Shown: positions 15,701 through 23,498 of the stretch, one piece after another | Layout: each line of letters begins with the position of its first letter | Numbering within the stretch: the first letter of the stretch is position 1 | Assembly (NCBI GenBank): GCA_046498385.1 | Contig: JAWOAU010000007.1 | Location: 34,095-98,094 of the forward strand | Origin: Halarchaeoplasma sp046498385 | GTDB taxonomy: Archaea > Thermoplasmatota > Thermoplasmata > Halarchaeoplasmatales > Halarchaeoplasmataceae | Reading direction: 5' to 3' | Length of the DNA stretch: 64,000 nucleotides | The notes under the pieces: model-generated | The model's input: only the letters and a program-made list of their open reading frames with translations | What the model was told of the DNA's origin: nothing | The model's database searches: none | Made by a program: the position numbers and the translations under genes

Positions 15701-18133
15701 CTTGGTGACATCTCTAATATGATAAGGGATATGGAGAGAAGGAGGCTGGTGAACCGGAGAGATATGGATGGAGAGGGAAAGTTCAGATACGGTCTCCTCC
15801 CGATGCTGGATATTGATATGGAGAAGGTGGAGGAGTATATATTGGATTACCTGGAATACGATGCGCCTAGGGAGATAGAGGAGATAGCCTTCGCCTTGGC
15901 GATGCCCGAAGACAGAGTCATGAATGCACTCAACAACCTGGTTGAATCCGGCCGACTTGTGTCAGGGAAACTAGTTATCGGCGAAGGGATGCAGTACATG
16001 CTCTACGAGGACTACCATGACCTAAAATTTCCGGGAAAAGAACACGTTTCCGAAGATAAAATACTATTGTACCGGGCGGAAAAGATGTTCGATAAGTTCG
16101 ATACCATAAGAGAGTACTTTGAATTTTTTGTAGAGGCCAGCAGCCCGTATGAGGTCCACATGCGTGTACGGAACTTTCAAATTGAATCTTGGGAGGAGAT
16201 GCGGAATAACGCTGAGATACTGGAAGGGCGCTTTCTCAGGGGTAAGGTGAGATACGTTCTGAAGGACGATCTACCCATGTTGGTGGGTGCCTACAGGACC
16301 GAGGAATTGGATCAAGAGGAGCAAGGAATTTTGAAAGTAATAGAATCGGGACAAGGCAACACGATCCGAGAGTTAAAGAAAATTTCCGAACTTCCGGCCT
16401 ATCGTGTCAAGGAGATCATAAAAAAGCTCGATTCCAATCTATATGTTATGCGTGAATTTACCGGGGACGAAGGATGGTCTTCTAAAAACGTATACAAATC
16501 GATAAATATACGGTTTTTACCTCGTGAAGAAGCCCGCAGAAAATTGGTGGAAAGGCTGCTTAAAGCACACGGACCCACCTCCATTTCAGACCTGCGTTAC
16601 ATGACGGGATTCTTCCGTCGTGAGGTGGAAACCGTTTTATCATCTATGGTTAGGAATCACGAGGCCATGCGGGTACGTGTCGGCCCTTCAAAGAGAGAAC
16701 TCTACCTTATGTCATATGAACTAGAGCCGTTGAAAAAAGCCGGCCCGTCCGAGCTGAAAAGGCTGCGGATACTATCTAAAAACGACCAATACGCAGGTCC
16801 GCTCTGGGCGGAAATATACGCCAGATACGGCGACGATTGGATATATCCGATCATAAAGAGAGGAAAGGTGATAGGAGGATTGGAGATATGGGAGATGAGC
16901 GGTTGTATAGAGTTTAGACACATCGACCTTGAGGATCCATCTCTGCTCGGAGAGCTCCTAGATGAAGTAGACGAGATGATGAAGTACTATAAACTTCAGG
17001 GCTTCGACGTACTCAGGGTTCGTTACTTCAATAATATAGCTTCCAAAGAATTGGGTGATGGATATCGAGAGGTCTTTTTGCAGAAGGGCTACGTTGAGAT
17101 CCAGGGGATGCTGGTAAAGGGAAACGTTGTTTCAAAGGTATTTGAGGAAAAAGAGCTTTTGGCCTATTTGATGTACAAACAGCATCTTGCCGGGAATCCA
17201 TTGGACGGTGCCGGTGAGACGGTTAAAGAACTGAGAGGGGCCAGATCCGACGGGGAAATAACCGAAAGAATACCCGGACGTTCGAACCTGCAGTGGATGC
17301 ACCGTAGAGGAGAAGTGGTACAGGGAAAGATGATACCGCCGTACCTGCTCTACTGTTATATGGAAGACGCCTCGGTCTACCGAGCGGCAAAGTCAATAGA
17401 TATGGATCATGTTATGGAAGAGGTTCTTCATATAGTTGAAAGTGAAGGACCGTTGTCCAAGAGGCTTGTGACGATTAGATCTCCGTACAGTGAAGGGCGT
17501 ACCAAAAAATCCTTGGACACCATTTACAACGGGAGCGTTGTCTGCAAAAACTACGACGGTATGTATGCGGCGGTACCTGATAACGGTATGGACCAGATAC
17601 AGGCCCTAAAGAAAGTAGTTTTATGGTGCTTACAGTCATTTGGATACTTTACGGCAGAGGACTTATCCTCTTACATCGGTTCAAGTATAAGGATGGCGGT
17701 GATACGAGAAGCGCTAGCGGACCTGGTTGAAGAAGGATATCTTGTGAAGGGTTTCTTCAAAAAAGATGACGAATCAATACATTGGATGATAGCTGAAGGC
17801 TTGGACAAGGTAGGTAACGTAAAGGTCGGTGGTGAGTTCGTGATCGGTCCAAAGGACCGTTTGAACCTGTATCTGAGGGATAGAATCAAAGAACGGTTCG
17901 ACCTTTCCTCCTGCTACGTGGTATTCCACGGAGTAGAAATGGTCGCCGCCTTCAAGGGAAAGACTTCTTCAGGTATACTTTCAATTCAAGATTTTCAAGG
18001 GGACAAAAAATACCTTAAAGCCGTCAAACGTTGGGCCTACGACCACGATCTTATATACAAAGAAAAAAAGAAAAAGAAAAGGGTTTCGGATTACGAGGTT
18101 CGAAAGTGGTACGAACGTACCAGGGGATTATAG
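12740..18133 (+). CDS. lhr: giant Lhr-type DEAD/DEAH helicase
   Basis: 1797 residues. The N-terminal ~900 residues are the Lhr helicase core: SSPTGSGKT (Walker A, ~54-62), YFIMDEIHDI (Walker B), GLSATQAPI (motif III), SSTSLELGID and QRVGRAGHG (motifs V/VI), then the Lhr winged-helix and beta-sheet bundle. The C-terminal ~700 residues hold further winged helices (for example ARRKLVERLLKAHGPTS with DLRYMTGFF) resembling the HTH_42/YcaQ-type region of bacterial long Lhr. Archaeal Lhr is usually 850-950 residues, so this is about twice as long. Likely roles are DNA repair or recombination-intermediate processing. A start at 12791 is also possible. The end overlaps the convergent bactofilin-like gene by 6 nt. 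Confidence 0.88.
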   Translation: MIIRASERKEKKEVLSLMEPLIAQWFDEKFDYLTEPQGFAIPLIHQRENVLVSSPTGSGKTLTAFLSIINELFKLDKKGALEERIYCVYVSPLKALANDIHKNLERPLEEIRSLAEKRGMKISEINTAIRSGDTSQAARRKMVNKPPHILITTPESLALVLSSPKFRKSFDGVQYFIMDEIHDICSSKRGSFLSLNVERLEELVKGRMTRIGLSATQAPITEIAEFLGGDEDEEPRDVNIIEVMTEKHMDLSVISPVDDMTVLPYEVVNARMYDLLKKEVEKHRTTLIFTNTRSGAESVAFKLKEREIEDIAAHHGSLSKETRITVEDDLKDGELDAAVSSTSLELGIDVGFIDLVMQVGSPKSVAKGLQRVGRAGHGVGETSKGRMIVFEKDDLVECTVLTRQAYLHEIDRVNIPKNNLDVLAQTLVGMSIEKRWDVEEAYRLVKRSYCFKELERDDFNGVLNYLSGSALKNVYSKVWYNKEEGVFGKKGGIQMIYYLNIGTIPSDSSFRVYSDKGVPLGKLSEKFVERLTTGDVFILGGKSYEFIHTKGTKVFVGDAVGKKPTVPSWTGEMLPRSFDLSMAIGEFRRNLYTRLRDQDPEVISWLMKEYRIDQGSARTIVSYFKEQMGFGEVLPTDQRIVVEGYVDEKQRYNIIFHACFGRRVNDALSRAYAYAISRKYNCSTRVAITDDCFMVTTKKKVSLEGLKDLVREDNIGNILKRGIRNTELFKQRFRHCAGRAFMVLRNYKGKDISVAKQKRRAETILDTLHGYDDFPITKETYNEILYQVLDLKHAREVLRAVENNSMDMVVSSYADTPSPFAHNVVMIGISDVVMMDDRSSLLRQFHQKVLEKVIPKEEIESFQFKREIVDDHFFEKRPSFGNKEGLLDVIRELGPVHVFNERGKNVYLYTERTHQEVRRWAKELLRDEEIQSVWMGDTHRWVSSDRIKDHLLCLNQGEPPSGSAPLIDVLKEDYISSRELYHETDMKLGDISNMIRDMERRRLVNRRDMDGEGKFRYGLLPMLDIDMEKVEEYILDYLEYDAPREIEEIAFALAMPEDRVMNALNNLVESGRLVSGKLVIGEGMQYMLYEDYHDLKFPGKEHVSEDKILLYRAEKMFDKFDTIREYFEFFVEASSPYEVHMRVRNFQIESWEEMRNNAEILEGRFLRGKVRYVLKDDLPMLVGAYRTEELDQEEQGILKVIESGQGNTIRELKKISELPAYRVKEIIKKLDSNLYVMREFTGDEGWSSKNVYKSINIRFLPREEARRKLVERLLKAHGPTSISDLRYMTGFFRREVETVLSSMVRNHEAMRVRVGPSKRELYLMSYELEPLKKAGPSELKRLRILSKNDQYAGPLWAEIYARYGDDWIYPIIKRGKVIGGLEIWEMSGCIEFRHIDLEDPSLLGELLDEVDEMMKYYKLQGFDVLRVRYFNNIASKELGDGYREVFLQKGYVEIQGMLVKGNVVSKVFEEKELLAYLMYKQHLAGNPLDGAGETVKELRGARSDGEITERIPGRSNLQWMHRRGEVVQGKMIPPYLLYCYMEDASVYRAAKSIDMDHVMEEVLHIVESEGPLSKRLVTIRSPYSEGRTKKSLDTIYNGSVVCKNYDGMYAAVPDNGMDQIQALKKVVLWCLQSFGYFTAEDLSSYIGSSIRMAVIREALADLVEEGYLVKGFFKKDDESIHWMIAEGLDKVGNVKVGGEFVIGPKDRLNLYLRDRIKERFDLSSCYVVFHGVEMVAAFKGKTSSGILSIQDFQGDKKYLKAVKRWAYDHDLIYKEKKKKKRVSDYEVRKWYERTRGL

Positions 18134-18994
18134 CCTTTCTCTTTTATCTACACTGGCAGACCCGTGTATCTTGATGTTTTTCCCCCGTACCAAACTGATA
18201 GCACACCCTGGTCCGATCTTTACGTCGTTTCCTTCTACCTTCTTTGCCCGGGTGTTCTCCAGGTATATTTTATCCCCTGTTATTGTCTCAGCGGTCAGTT
18301 TGCCCTTTTTGAACATGGAAAAGAGTCCCTTTCCTCCGCTTTCAACCATTATGTCTCCGCCTTTGATATGTGTCACATGACTGTCTCCGCCAAGAGATAG
18401 CATGATCTCTCTAGCCTTCAACGTACCTTCTATCTTGAAGGCACCGCTGGATGAAAATGTTTTTGCGGCCACCTCTTTCTCCATCTTCATTGCACCGGAC
18501 GAGATGAAATCATCCACCTTTACGTCGGATTCAAACTTAGACGCCCCTTTACATTTTATCCGCTTTGCCGTTACCTTTCCTTGGAATTTGCAAGCACCGG
18601 AAAGGGACATACTGTCTGCTTGGGTGATCCCCTCTACCTTCAAACTTCCCCGGGAACTGACCTCGCCCAGATACGCATCGCCTTCTATTTTTGTAGCGCC
18701 GGATATCTTTGCTTCTTCCGCTTTCAAATATCCCTCGATTTTAGACGAGCCTGAAGAACTGAAATACACACAGTCCACATTTGACGACTTGGAGGATCCG
18801 GACATGGATACTTTTTCTTTCTTACCTTCCACTTCCACCGGTATCTCGTCTTCATCTTCAAACTCATCTTCGAACTCTTCCTGTGTCATCCTTTCCTGCT
18901 TTTCATATCTAGCCTTGATCGCTTTGTAGGTCTCTTCGGATATCTCACCGTTGGCGAGCCTTTCTTCCAATTTCCTTAGGATTTTTTCTTCCAT
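18128..18994 (-). CDS. bactofilin-like polymer-forming protein
   Basis: 288 residues. The N-terminal ~40 residues are a SHOCT-like helical hairpin (LEERLANGEISEETYKAIKA); residues ~75-280 are a right-handed beta-helix ladder of short strands with a recurring G-x-(S/T/A)-K-(I/M/F)-E-G/x rung (GSSKIEGYLKAEE, GATKIEGDAY, GACKFQGKV, GAFKIEGTLKA). This fits the polymer-forming cytoskeletal family. It has no membrane segment and is expected to polymerise in the cytosol. It is divergent from a small HTH regulator that carries the same SHOCT-like element at its own C-terminus. Confidence 0.82.
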   Translation of the reverse strand: MEEKILRKLEERLANGEISEETYKAIKARYEKQERMTQEEFEDEFEDEDEIPVEVEGKKEKVSMSGSSKSSNVDCVYFSSSGSSKIEGYLKAEEAKISGATKIEGDAYLGEVSSRGSLKVEGITQADSMSLSGACKFQGKVTAKRIKCKGASKFESDVKVDDFISSGAMKMEKEVAAKTFSSSGAFKIEGTLKAREIMLSLGGDSHVTHIKGGDIMVESGGKGLFSMFKKGKLTAETITGDKIYLENTRAKKVEGNDVKIGPGCAISLVRGKNIKIHGSASVDKRERL

Positions 18995-19038
18995 TTTTAC
19001 GCACCTCTTTGTTGTTGCATGTCATAGATAAAGCATTC

Positions 19039-19054
19039 ATAGTATATATACTAT
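19039..19054. promoter_or_regulatory. 16-bp perfect palindrome between bactofilin-like and regulator genes
   Basis: ATAGTATA followed directly by TATACTAT, a perfect palindrome containing a TATA box, 45 bp upstream of the bactofilin-like start and about 95 bp before the HTH gene. The position suits an operator of the divergent HTH protein covering the core promoter. Confidence 0.5.
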
Positions 19055-19149
19055 CTTGAAGATATTATTAGATAACTGCAAATTCGATGTGGATAACTTC
19101 AACTCAAAGGTTGAAAAAGTTGATATATCTGTTATCGGATTGCTTTGGG

Positions 19150-19584
19150 ATGAAAAAGTTCACGGAAGAGATGCTGAGTTTGTTCTCGTCTCCAACGAGA
19201 TGTACCATCATAGAACTCATGAGTAAGGGATACGATCATCCAGAGGATTTAGCAAAGAAGCTGGAGATGACACGACAGGGTGTGGACAAGCATCTCCTGG
19301 AACTGCATGATTGGGGTTTGGTGGAACGTAACGCCATCTTTCCACCCGACGGGCGCCCTAAGATAATATACGAACTTACAAAGGAATGTAGGCAGCTACG
19401 AAACGCTCTAGACAATATTGGAGATAAGTACCGGGAAACAATGATATCTCGGGCCGAAAACGAACTGGAGCATCTGGATACAAAGCTGGCGGAGGGGGAT
19501 CTAGCAGAGGAAATCTACGAGAAGAAAGTGAGGGAGGTCAAAAACCGGTGGAACTACGACCGGTTAAGGATAGAAAAAGATTAA
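19150..19584 (+). CDS. winged-helix regulator with SHOCT-like tail
   Basis: 144 residues from the ATG at 19150, with a GATATATC box about 28 bp upstream that would make it leaderless; an upstream ATG at 19087 is possible but adds a poor N-terminus. Residues 5-85 are a winged helix (SSPTRCTIIELMSKG, then PEDLAKKLEMTRQGVDKHLLELHDWGLVERN). The last 35 residues (LAEGDLAEEIYEKKVREVK) resemble the SHOCT-like hairpin at the N-terminus of the divergent bactofilin-like protein. Likely regulator of that gene, possibly by direct contact through the shared element. Confidence 0.75.
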   Translation: MKKFTEEMLSLFSSPTRCTIIELMSKGYDHPEDLAKKLEMTRQGVDKHLLELHDWGLVERNAIFPPDGRPKIIYELTKECRQLRNALDNIGDKYRETMISRAENELEHLDTKLAEGDLAEEIYEKKVREVKNRWNYDRLRIEKD

Positions 19585-19618
19585 TACTGAATCCCAATAG
19601 ACTAAGCATAACCACACC

Positions 19619-19690
19619 GCCACTGTGGCTTAGAGGCATAGCGATTCCTTGGTAAGGAATAGGTCGTGGGTTCGACTCCCACCAGTGGCT
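19619..19690 (+). tRNA. tRNA-Thr (GGT)
   Basis: 72 nt cloverleaf: acceptor GCCACTG paired with CAGTGGC, D-arm GCT/AGC, anticodon stem ATTCC/GGAAT with loop TTGGTAA (anticodon GGT at 19651-19653), T-arm GTGGG-TTCGACT-CCCAC, discriminator T. No intron and no encoded CCA. Confidence 0.95.
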
Positions 19691-19742
19691 TTTCATCAAA
19701 TGGCTAAAAAATTACTTATAGAATAGGGTTAATATTGATAAC

Positions 19743-20246
19743 ATGACTGAACTCGATGATATATTTATAGAGGATATAGAAGAGTTGGAATCACTGTTAC
19801 AGAGAACCTACTGGATCGAGGACGAATTTGAACAGATGGCCTATTGGGAAGGATTCTCCACTCTGCACGAACAGTATAGAGACGTGATATTCCGATTACC
19901 CCATGATTCGGAAAAACACAAGATAATGCTCAACAAGATAATCAATAGTATCGAGGGTATAGAATTGGAGGATATCAAAAAAGGTGTCAGAAAACGGGAA
20001 GAGGGTAGTTCAAGAAGACAAAAGATGGACGAAGAGGTCCTGACAGAGATGATAAAGAACGACCGATTGGCCTTGGATCTTTACTCTAAGATACATAAAC
20101 ACACCTCCCGAGAGTTCATCGAAGAGATATGGACTGGAGAGAATTCAAACGAGTTTTTCGATATCTTTAAGAGATTGATGGCTGAAGAACAAAAGCATAT
20201 CGATATATTAAGGCCGCATGTTGGCAAACTTGAGAGGATCCGATAA
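19743..20246 (+). CDS. ferritin-like helical protein
   Basis: 167 residues, strongly acidic and all-helical. Two helix pairs carry Glu/His patterns of ferritin-like di-iron proteins: DEFEQMAYWEGFSTLHEQY and DSEKHKIML in the first half, and FIEEIW with AEEQKHIDIL near the C-terminus. The metal site is plausible (E...E-x-x-H twice) but not the textbook rubrerythrin spacing, so catalysis (peroxide or iron handling) is a guess. It starts 53 nt after tRNA-Thr and appears monocistronic. Confidence 0.55.
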   Translation: MTELDDIFIEDIEELESLLQRTYWIEDEFEQMAYWEGFSTLHEQYRDVIFRLPHDSEKHKIMLNKIINSIEGIELEDIKKGVRKREEGSSRRQKMDEEVLTEMIKNDRLALDLYSKIHKHTSREFIEEIWTGENSNEFFDIFKRLMAEEQKHIDILRPHVGKLERIR

Positions 20247-20294
20247 TTTCCCCCAAGACCATGGTGCAGTATTTCACCAATAACGGGGTGTTGC

Positions 20295-21797
20295 TCAAAG
20301 AGATATCCCGTAGATAGGTGAGTATTTTTCCTTTATATAATCTATCAGATGCTTTTCGGTCAATGGTTCTCCAGTCAGCCTCTCGAGCATCTCCGGTGCC
20401 AAATATCGCTTTCCATGGCAATATATGTTGCTTTTCAGCCATTCGCCGAGGGGTTGGAAGTCTCCCTTAGAGATAGAGTCGTCCAGGGTGGAGATGTCAT
20501 TGCGGATAGTGTTGAACAACTGGGCCGCGTAAAGATTTCCTAAAGTATAGCTGGGGAAGTAACCGAATTGTCCGGTGGACCAGTGTACGTCCTGCAGGAC
20601 CCCTTCGGCCGCCGTGGGAGGTGATATACCTAGGTATTCATCCATCTTGTTCTGCCAAACCACCTCGGTTTCATTAGGTTCGATCTCGTCTCTGAACAAT
20701 CCCAACTCTATATCGTAGCGCAGGGCTATATGCAGGTTATAAGTAACCTCGTCGGCCTCCACCCTTATCAAGGACGGCTCGACCCTGTTAACTGCCTGAT
20801 AGATATCTTCCGGTGAATTCTCCTTCATCGACGGGAATTCTTTGGTGATCATCGGATACAGGTGATCCATGAAAGGTCTGCTCCTTCCCACGAAGTTCTC
20901 CCAGGTCCTGGATTGGGATTCGTGGAATCCCATGGATATGTACTGTCCGATAGGGGTTCCCAACAGGTCGGGACCTATGTTCTGTTCGTACATACCATGC
21001 CCCGATTCGTGGAGCAAGCTGTATATGGAAGATATGTTCTTGGGATTGTACCGATTGGTTATCCTGACGTCGTAATCCATGCCTACGGTGAAGGGGTGAA
21101 CGGAGGAGTCCAGTCGACCCTTGTTGAAATCAAAACCTATATTTTTTGCTAGTTTCTCGCAGACGGACATCTGAGATTTGACGGGAAATTCTTTTCCATC
21201 AAAGACGCCCTGACCCGGAACTATGTCCGTAGATGCTATCTTATCCACTATATGGGATAGCTTCTTTTTCATCGGACCGAATACCTTTTCGATCCATTTA
21301 GCCGTGGAGCCGGGATCGAATTCATCCAGTAAAGCATCGTAGGGTTCATTTTCATACTCTATGTAACCCGCGAACTCCTTCCTCAGCTCCACGTTTTTTT
21401 CAAGGTGAGGAAGGAACATGTTAAAATCGGATTTTTCCCTGGCACTCTTCCAGACGGATTGAGCTTCGGTTGCGGCCTTTGCGATCTTCTGGATCAGTTT
21501 GTTTGGCACGTTATACTTTCTTTCGAAGGCCCTGGTCATCTCTCTCAGATTAGCTTTTTGAGAGCTGTTTAACTGTTCTAGATTTTTAGATATGTTGAGT
21601 TCTTTTATGCATCTCTTCAGTTTATCGGATGTCAACAACTCGTGATGATACTTGTAAAGGACCGATCTCATCCCCGAGCGAGCCGGTATCGCCTCCGGGG
21701 GCATGTAGGTACGTTCATCCCAAGCTAGTAATGATAGGTTTCTTTCTATGTTTCGCAGTTCCGAAGAAATATTCAATAAGTCATCATAAGCTTTCAT
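20295..21797 (-). CDS. M32 metallocarboxypeptidase (Taq type)
   Basis: 500 residues from the ATG at 21797, the usual family length; the longer frame upstream is a non-homologous extension into the cupin gene. The zinc motif HESGH is in LLHESGHGMYEQN, with the downstream Glu in MGFHESQSRTWENFVGRS. Also typical are LLAWDERTYMPPEAIPARS at the N-terminus and VRITNRYNPKN. It releases C-terminal residues from peptides and is broad in specificity. It is divergent from the cupin and convergent with the ferritin-like gene. Confidence 0.95.
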   Translation of the reverse strand: MKAYDDLLNISSELRNIERNLSLLAWDERTYMPPEAIPARSGMRSVLYKYHHELLTSDKLKRCIKELNISKNLEQLNSSQKANLREMTRAFERKYNVPNKLIQKIAKAATEAQSVWKSAREKSDFNMFLPHLEKNVELRKEFAGYIEYENEPYDALLDEFDPGSTAKWIEKVFGPMKKKLSHIVDKIASTDIVPGQGVFDGKEFPVKSQMSVCEKLAKNIGFDFNKGRLDSSVHPFTVGMDYDVRITNRYNPKNISSIYSLLHESGHGMYEQNIGPDLLGTPIGQYISMGFHESQSRTWENFVGRSRPFMDHLYPMITKEFPSMKENSPEDIYQAVNRVEPSLIRVEADEVTYNLHIALRYDIELGLFRDEIEPNETEVVWQNKMDEYLGISPPTAAEGVLQDVHWSTGQFGYFPSYTLGNLYAAQLFNTIRNDISTLDDSISKGDFQPLGEWLKSNIYCHGKRYLAPEMLERLTGEPLTEKHLIDYIKEKYSPIYGISL

Positions 21798-21876
21798 AGA
21801 AACTAGTAATGGGATGTTGATTAATATAGTTATTCCCGCAGCGATTTCGTCTGATTTATATATGACTTGACGGTTC

Positions 21877-22254
21877 ATGATGATCATGAAAGAAGCTGGT
21901 ACGGTAAAGGATAGCGAAAAAGTGGTCAAAGAATCGGTACCGAATGCGGAAGGTATTGAGATACAGTGGCTCATATCCCAAGAGGAAGGTTCCGACAGGA
22001 TATACATGCGAAAATTTACCCTGGCACCCGGGGCGGACATGAAGCTCCACAGTCATCCTCATACGGAACATATACAGTATTACCTAAAAGGCGAGGTAAA
22101 ACTGATCATGGGATCAAACGAATACGATGTTTCTGCGGGTGATTCGATATACATCCCTCCAGGAGTAAAACACAAATACATGAATAAAGGGACTGCCGAT
22201 GCGGAATTTTTGTGCATGATATCTGGTGGAGAGATCGAAACAAAAATCGAATAG
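21877..22254 (+). CDS. single-domain cupin protein
   Basis: About 120 residues forming one beta-barrel cupin. Motif 1 is HSHPHTEHIQYYLKGEVKL with three His and a downstream element; motif 2 is AGDSIYIPPGVKHKYMN with a fourth His. A metal site is likely. A TTTATATATG box at about 21855-21863 means the transcript may begin at the ATG at 21886 as leaderless mRNA, three codons inside this frame. Function unknown: small cupins of this kind include isomerases, dioxygenases and sensors. Confidence 0.82.
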   Translation: MMIMKEAGTVKDSEKVVKESVPNAEGIEIQWLISQEEGSDRIYMRKFTLAPGADMKLHSHPHTEHIQYYLKGEVKLIMGSNEYDVSAGDSIYIPPGVKHKYMNKGTADAEFLCMISGGEIETKIE

Positions 22255-22330
22255 TAACGGGCCATTAGATTTATATACTACTATGGACATTTGTAGACAA
22301 TAAGACAAGTCCTTAAAGGAGGGCTAACAA

Positions 22331-22912
22331 ATGAGTGAAAAAGGAATATTTGACGATATAGAAGAAGCAGCAGAGGCTGAGGCTAGCGGTGGGCCAAATT
22401 ACGGTGTGATAATCATGGCTCTAGGGATTGTGATGATTCTTGCTGTCGTAGCCCTTAAGATAGCAGGACCAAACGAACTCCCGATGATAGGTGAGTATCC
22501 TCAAGAGATATACACGGGTGATCCCTATTTCTCATATCATTTCTTCATGGGGTTAATCGGTGGAATAGTAGTTACAGGGATAGGCGGAGTTATGTCCATG
22601 AGTGGTAAACCGTCCGAAGATTTCGAGGAGGACTTCGAAGACACGGATGAAGATCTACTGGACGAAGATGTAGAAGAAGGTATATGTCCCACATGTGGTG
22701 CGGTCATACCCATATCGTCCATGGAGTGCCCGGAATGCGGAGAAGAACTGGAACCTGCGGATGACGAAGAGGAAGAAGACATCTTTATAGGTGAGACTGT
22801 GGAATGTCCGATATGTGCCGCAACCGTAGATAGTTCATCAGAAGAGTGTCCGGAATGCGGTGAGCCACTGGGCGGAGATGTGGAAGAGGACGATTTCTTC
22901 GCGGACCTCTAA
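22331..22912 (+). CDS. membrane protein with two cytosolic zinc ribbons
   Basis: 193 residues. Two membrane helices (GVIIMALGIVMILAVVALKI at about 24-43 and FFMGLIGGIVVTGIGGVM at about 72-89) are followed by a very acidic linker and two four-Cys zinc ribbons: CPTC...CPEC at about 118-137 and CPIC...CPEC at about 156-176. It has a strong AAGGAGG ribosome site 8 nt before the ATG and a TTTATATA box at about 22270. The two ribbons are internal duplicates. The architecture suggests a membrane-tethered adaptor; no family function is known to me. Confidence 0.75.
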   Translation: MSEKGIFDDIEEAAEAEASGGPNYGVIIMALGIVMILAVVALKIAGPNELPMIGEYPQEIYTGDPYFSYHFFMGLIGGIVVTGIGGVMSMSGKPSEDFEEDFEDTDEDLLDEDVEEGICPTCGAVIPISSMECPECGEELEPADDEEEEDIFIGETVECPICAATVDSSSEECPECGEPLGGDVEEDDFFADL

Positions 22913-22926
22913 AAACCCTTAATAAC

Positions 22927-22958
22927 CCTTTTTTTTTAATTTCTTTATATTTTTTACT
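22927..22958 (+). terminator. T-rich archaeal terminator
   Basis: After the zinc-ribbon gene stop the + strand reads CCC followed by ten consecutive T at 22929-22938, then two further T-runs. Archaeal RNA polymerase terminates at such T tracts. Confidence 0.7.
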
Positions 22959-23011
22959 AGTAAACCCTTTGCTCAAGAAGTATGATAAATGCTACCTGAC
23001 TAACGTCCCTC

Positions 23012-23241
23012 TCTCACTTCGAGATGAATCAAAGCTTACCTGTGACATCGGGAATTTGGTTCCCGAAATATCTTCAGGAGCTCATTCCTGCTCTTCATTT
23101 TTCTTTTCGCAAACTCAAAGAAAAAATGAATGCTACAGAATCAGAGATTCTGCTCATTTTCCATTTTCTCATGTTCATTCGAGAATAAGGAAAATGCAGG
23201 GGACTGGTGTCCCCCTTTACTTCGGAAGGCAACCGCCTTCC
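23012..23241. repeat. array of consecutive stem-loops, non-coding
   Basis: Perfect inverted repeats follow one another with almost no gap: TCTC/GAGA 23012-23024, CGGGAA/TTCCCG 23049-23065, CAGGA/TCCTG 23075-23090, TTTTTCTTT/AAAGAAAAA 23098-23125, CAGAATC/GATTCTG 23136-23152, CATTTTCC/GGAAAATG 23155-23196 enclosing TTCTC/GAGAA, GGGGAC/GTCCCC 23199-23214 and GGAAGGC/GCCTTCC 23224-23241. Loops are 3-26 nt. A 114-codon frame overlaps but has no protein character. The array continues into the tandem repeat and past tRNA-Leu. Confidence 0.75.
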
Positions 23242-23248
23242 TTCAAAT

Positions 23249-23390
23249 GCGTGGGAAGGGAATTTAACGCCAATTTGCATACAGCCTTCCCACTTTTATT
23301 TCATTATAAATAAAATAATGCGTGGGAAGGGATATTAACGCCAATTTGTATACAACTTTCCCACTTTTATTTCATTGCAAATAAAATAAT
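23249..23390. repeat. two 71-bp tandem repeats abutting tRNA-Leu
   Basis: Units at 23249-23319 and 23320-23390 differ at about 7 of 71 positions, and the third period begins exactly at the tRNA-Leu 3' end (23391). Each unit starts with GCGTGGGAAGGG, near the GCGGGGGAAGGG of the tRNA end, and contains the inverted repeat GTGGGAAGG/CCTTCCCAC (unit 2 keeps the pairing through a G-U change). They look like degenerate copies of the tRNA acceptor/T-arm 3' end. Confidence 0.8.
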
Positions 23391-23474
23391 GCGGGGGAAG
23401 GGATTTGAACCCTCGGACACCTACGTGACAGGATCTTAAGTCCTGCGCCTTTGGCCATGCTTGGCTACCCCCGC
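23391..23474 (-). tRNA. tRNA-Leu (TAA)
   Basis: 84-nt class II tRNA: acceptor GCGGGGG/CCCCCGC (minus strand), anticodon stem CAGGA/TCCTG with loop CTTAAGA (anticodon TAA), long variable arm, T-arm with GGTTCAAATCC. No intron and no encoded CCA. Confidence 0.95.
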
Positions 23475-23498
23475 AAGAAGGGGTTTTACGATTTCTGA

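Noticed and set aside
21798..22040. Longer N-terminus for the M32 carboxypeptidase
   Set aside because: It lies antisense to the cupin gene and is not like the family; the ATG at 21797 gives the standard 500 residues.
22969..23313. 114-codon ORF within the hairpin array
   Set aside because: Composition is not protein-like and the frame runs through perfect inverted repeats and into the 71-bp repeat; the repeats explain the sequence better.
23249..23390. Possible CRISPR array
   Set aside because: Units are 71 bp with no repeat-spacer alternation and only two copies, and no cas genes are in the window.
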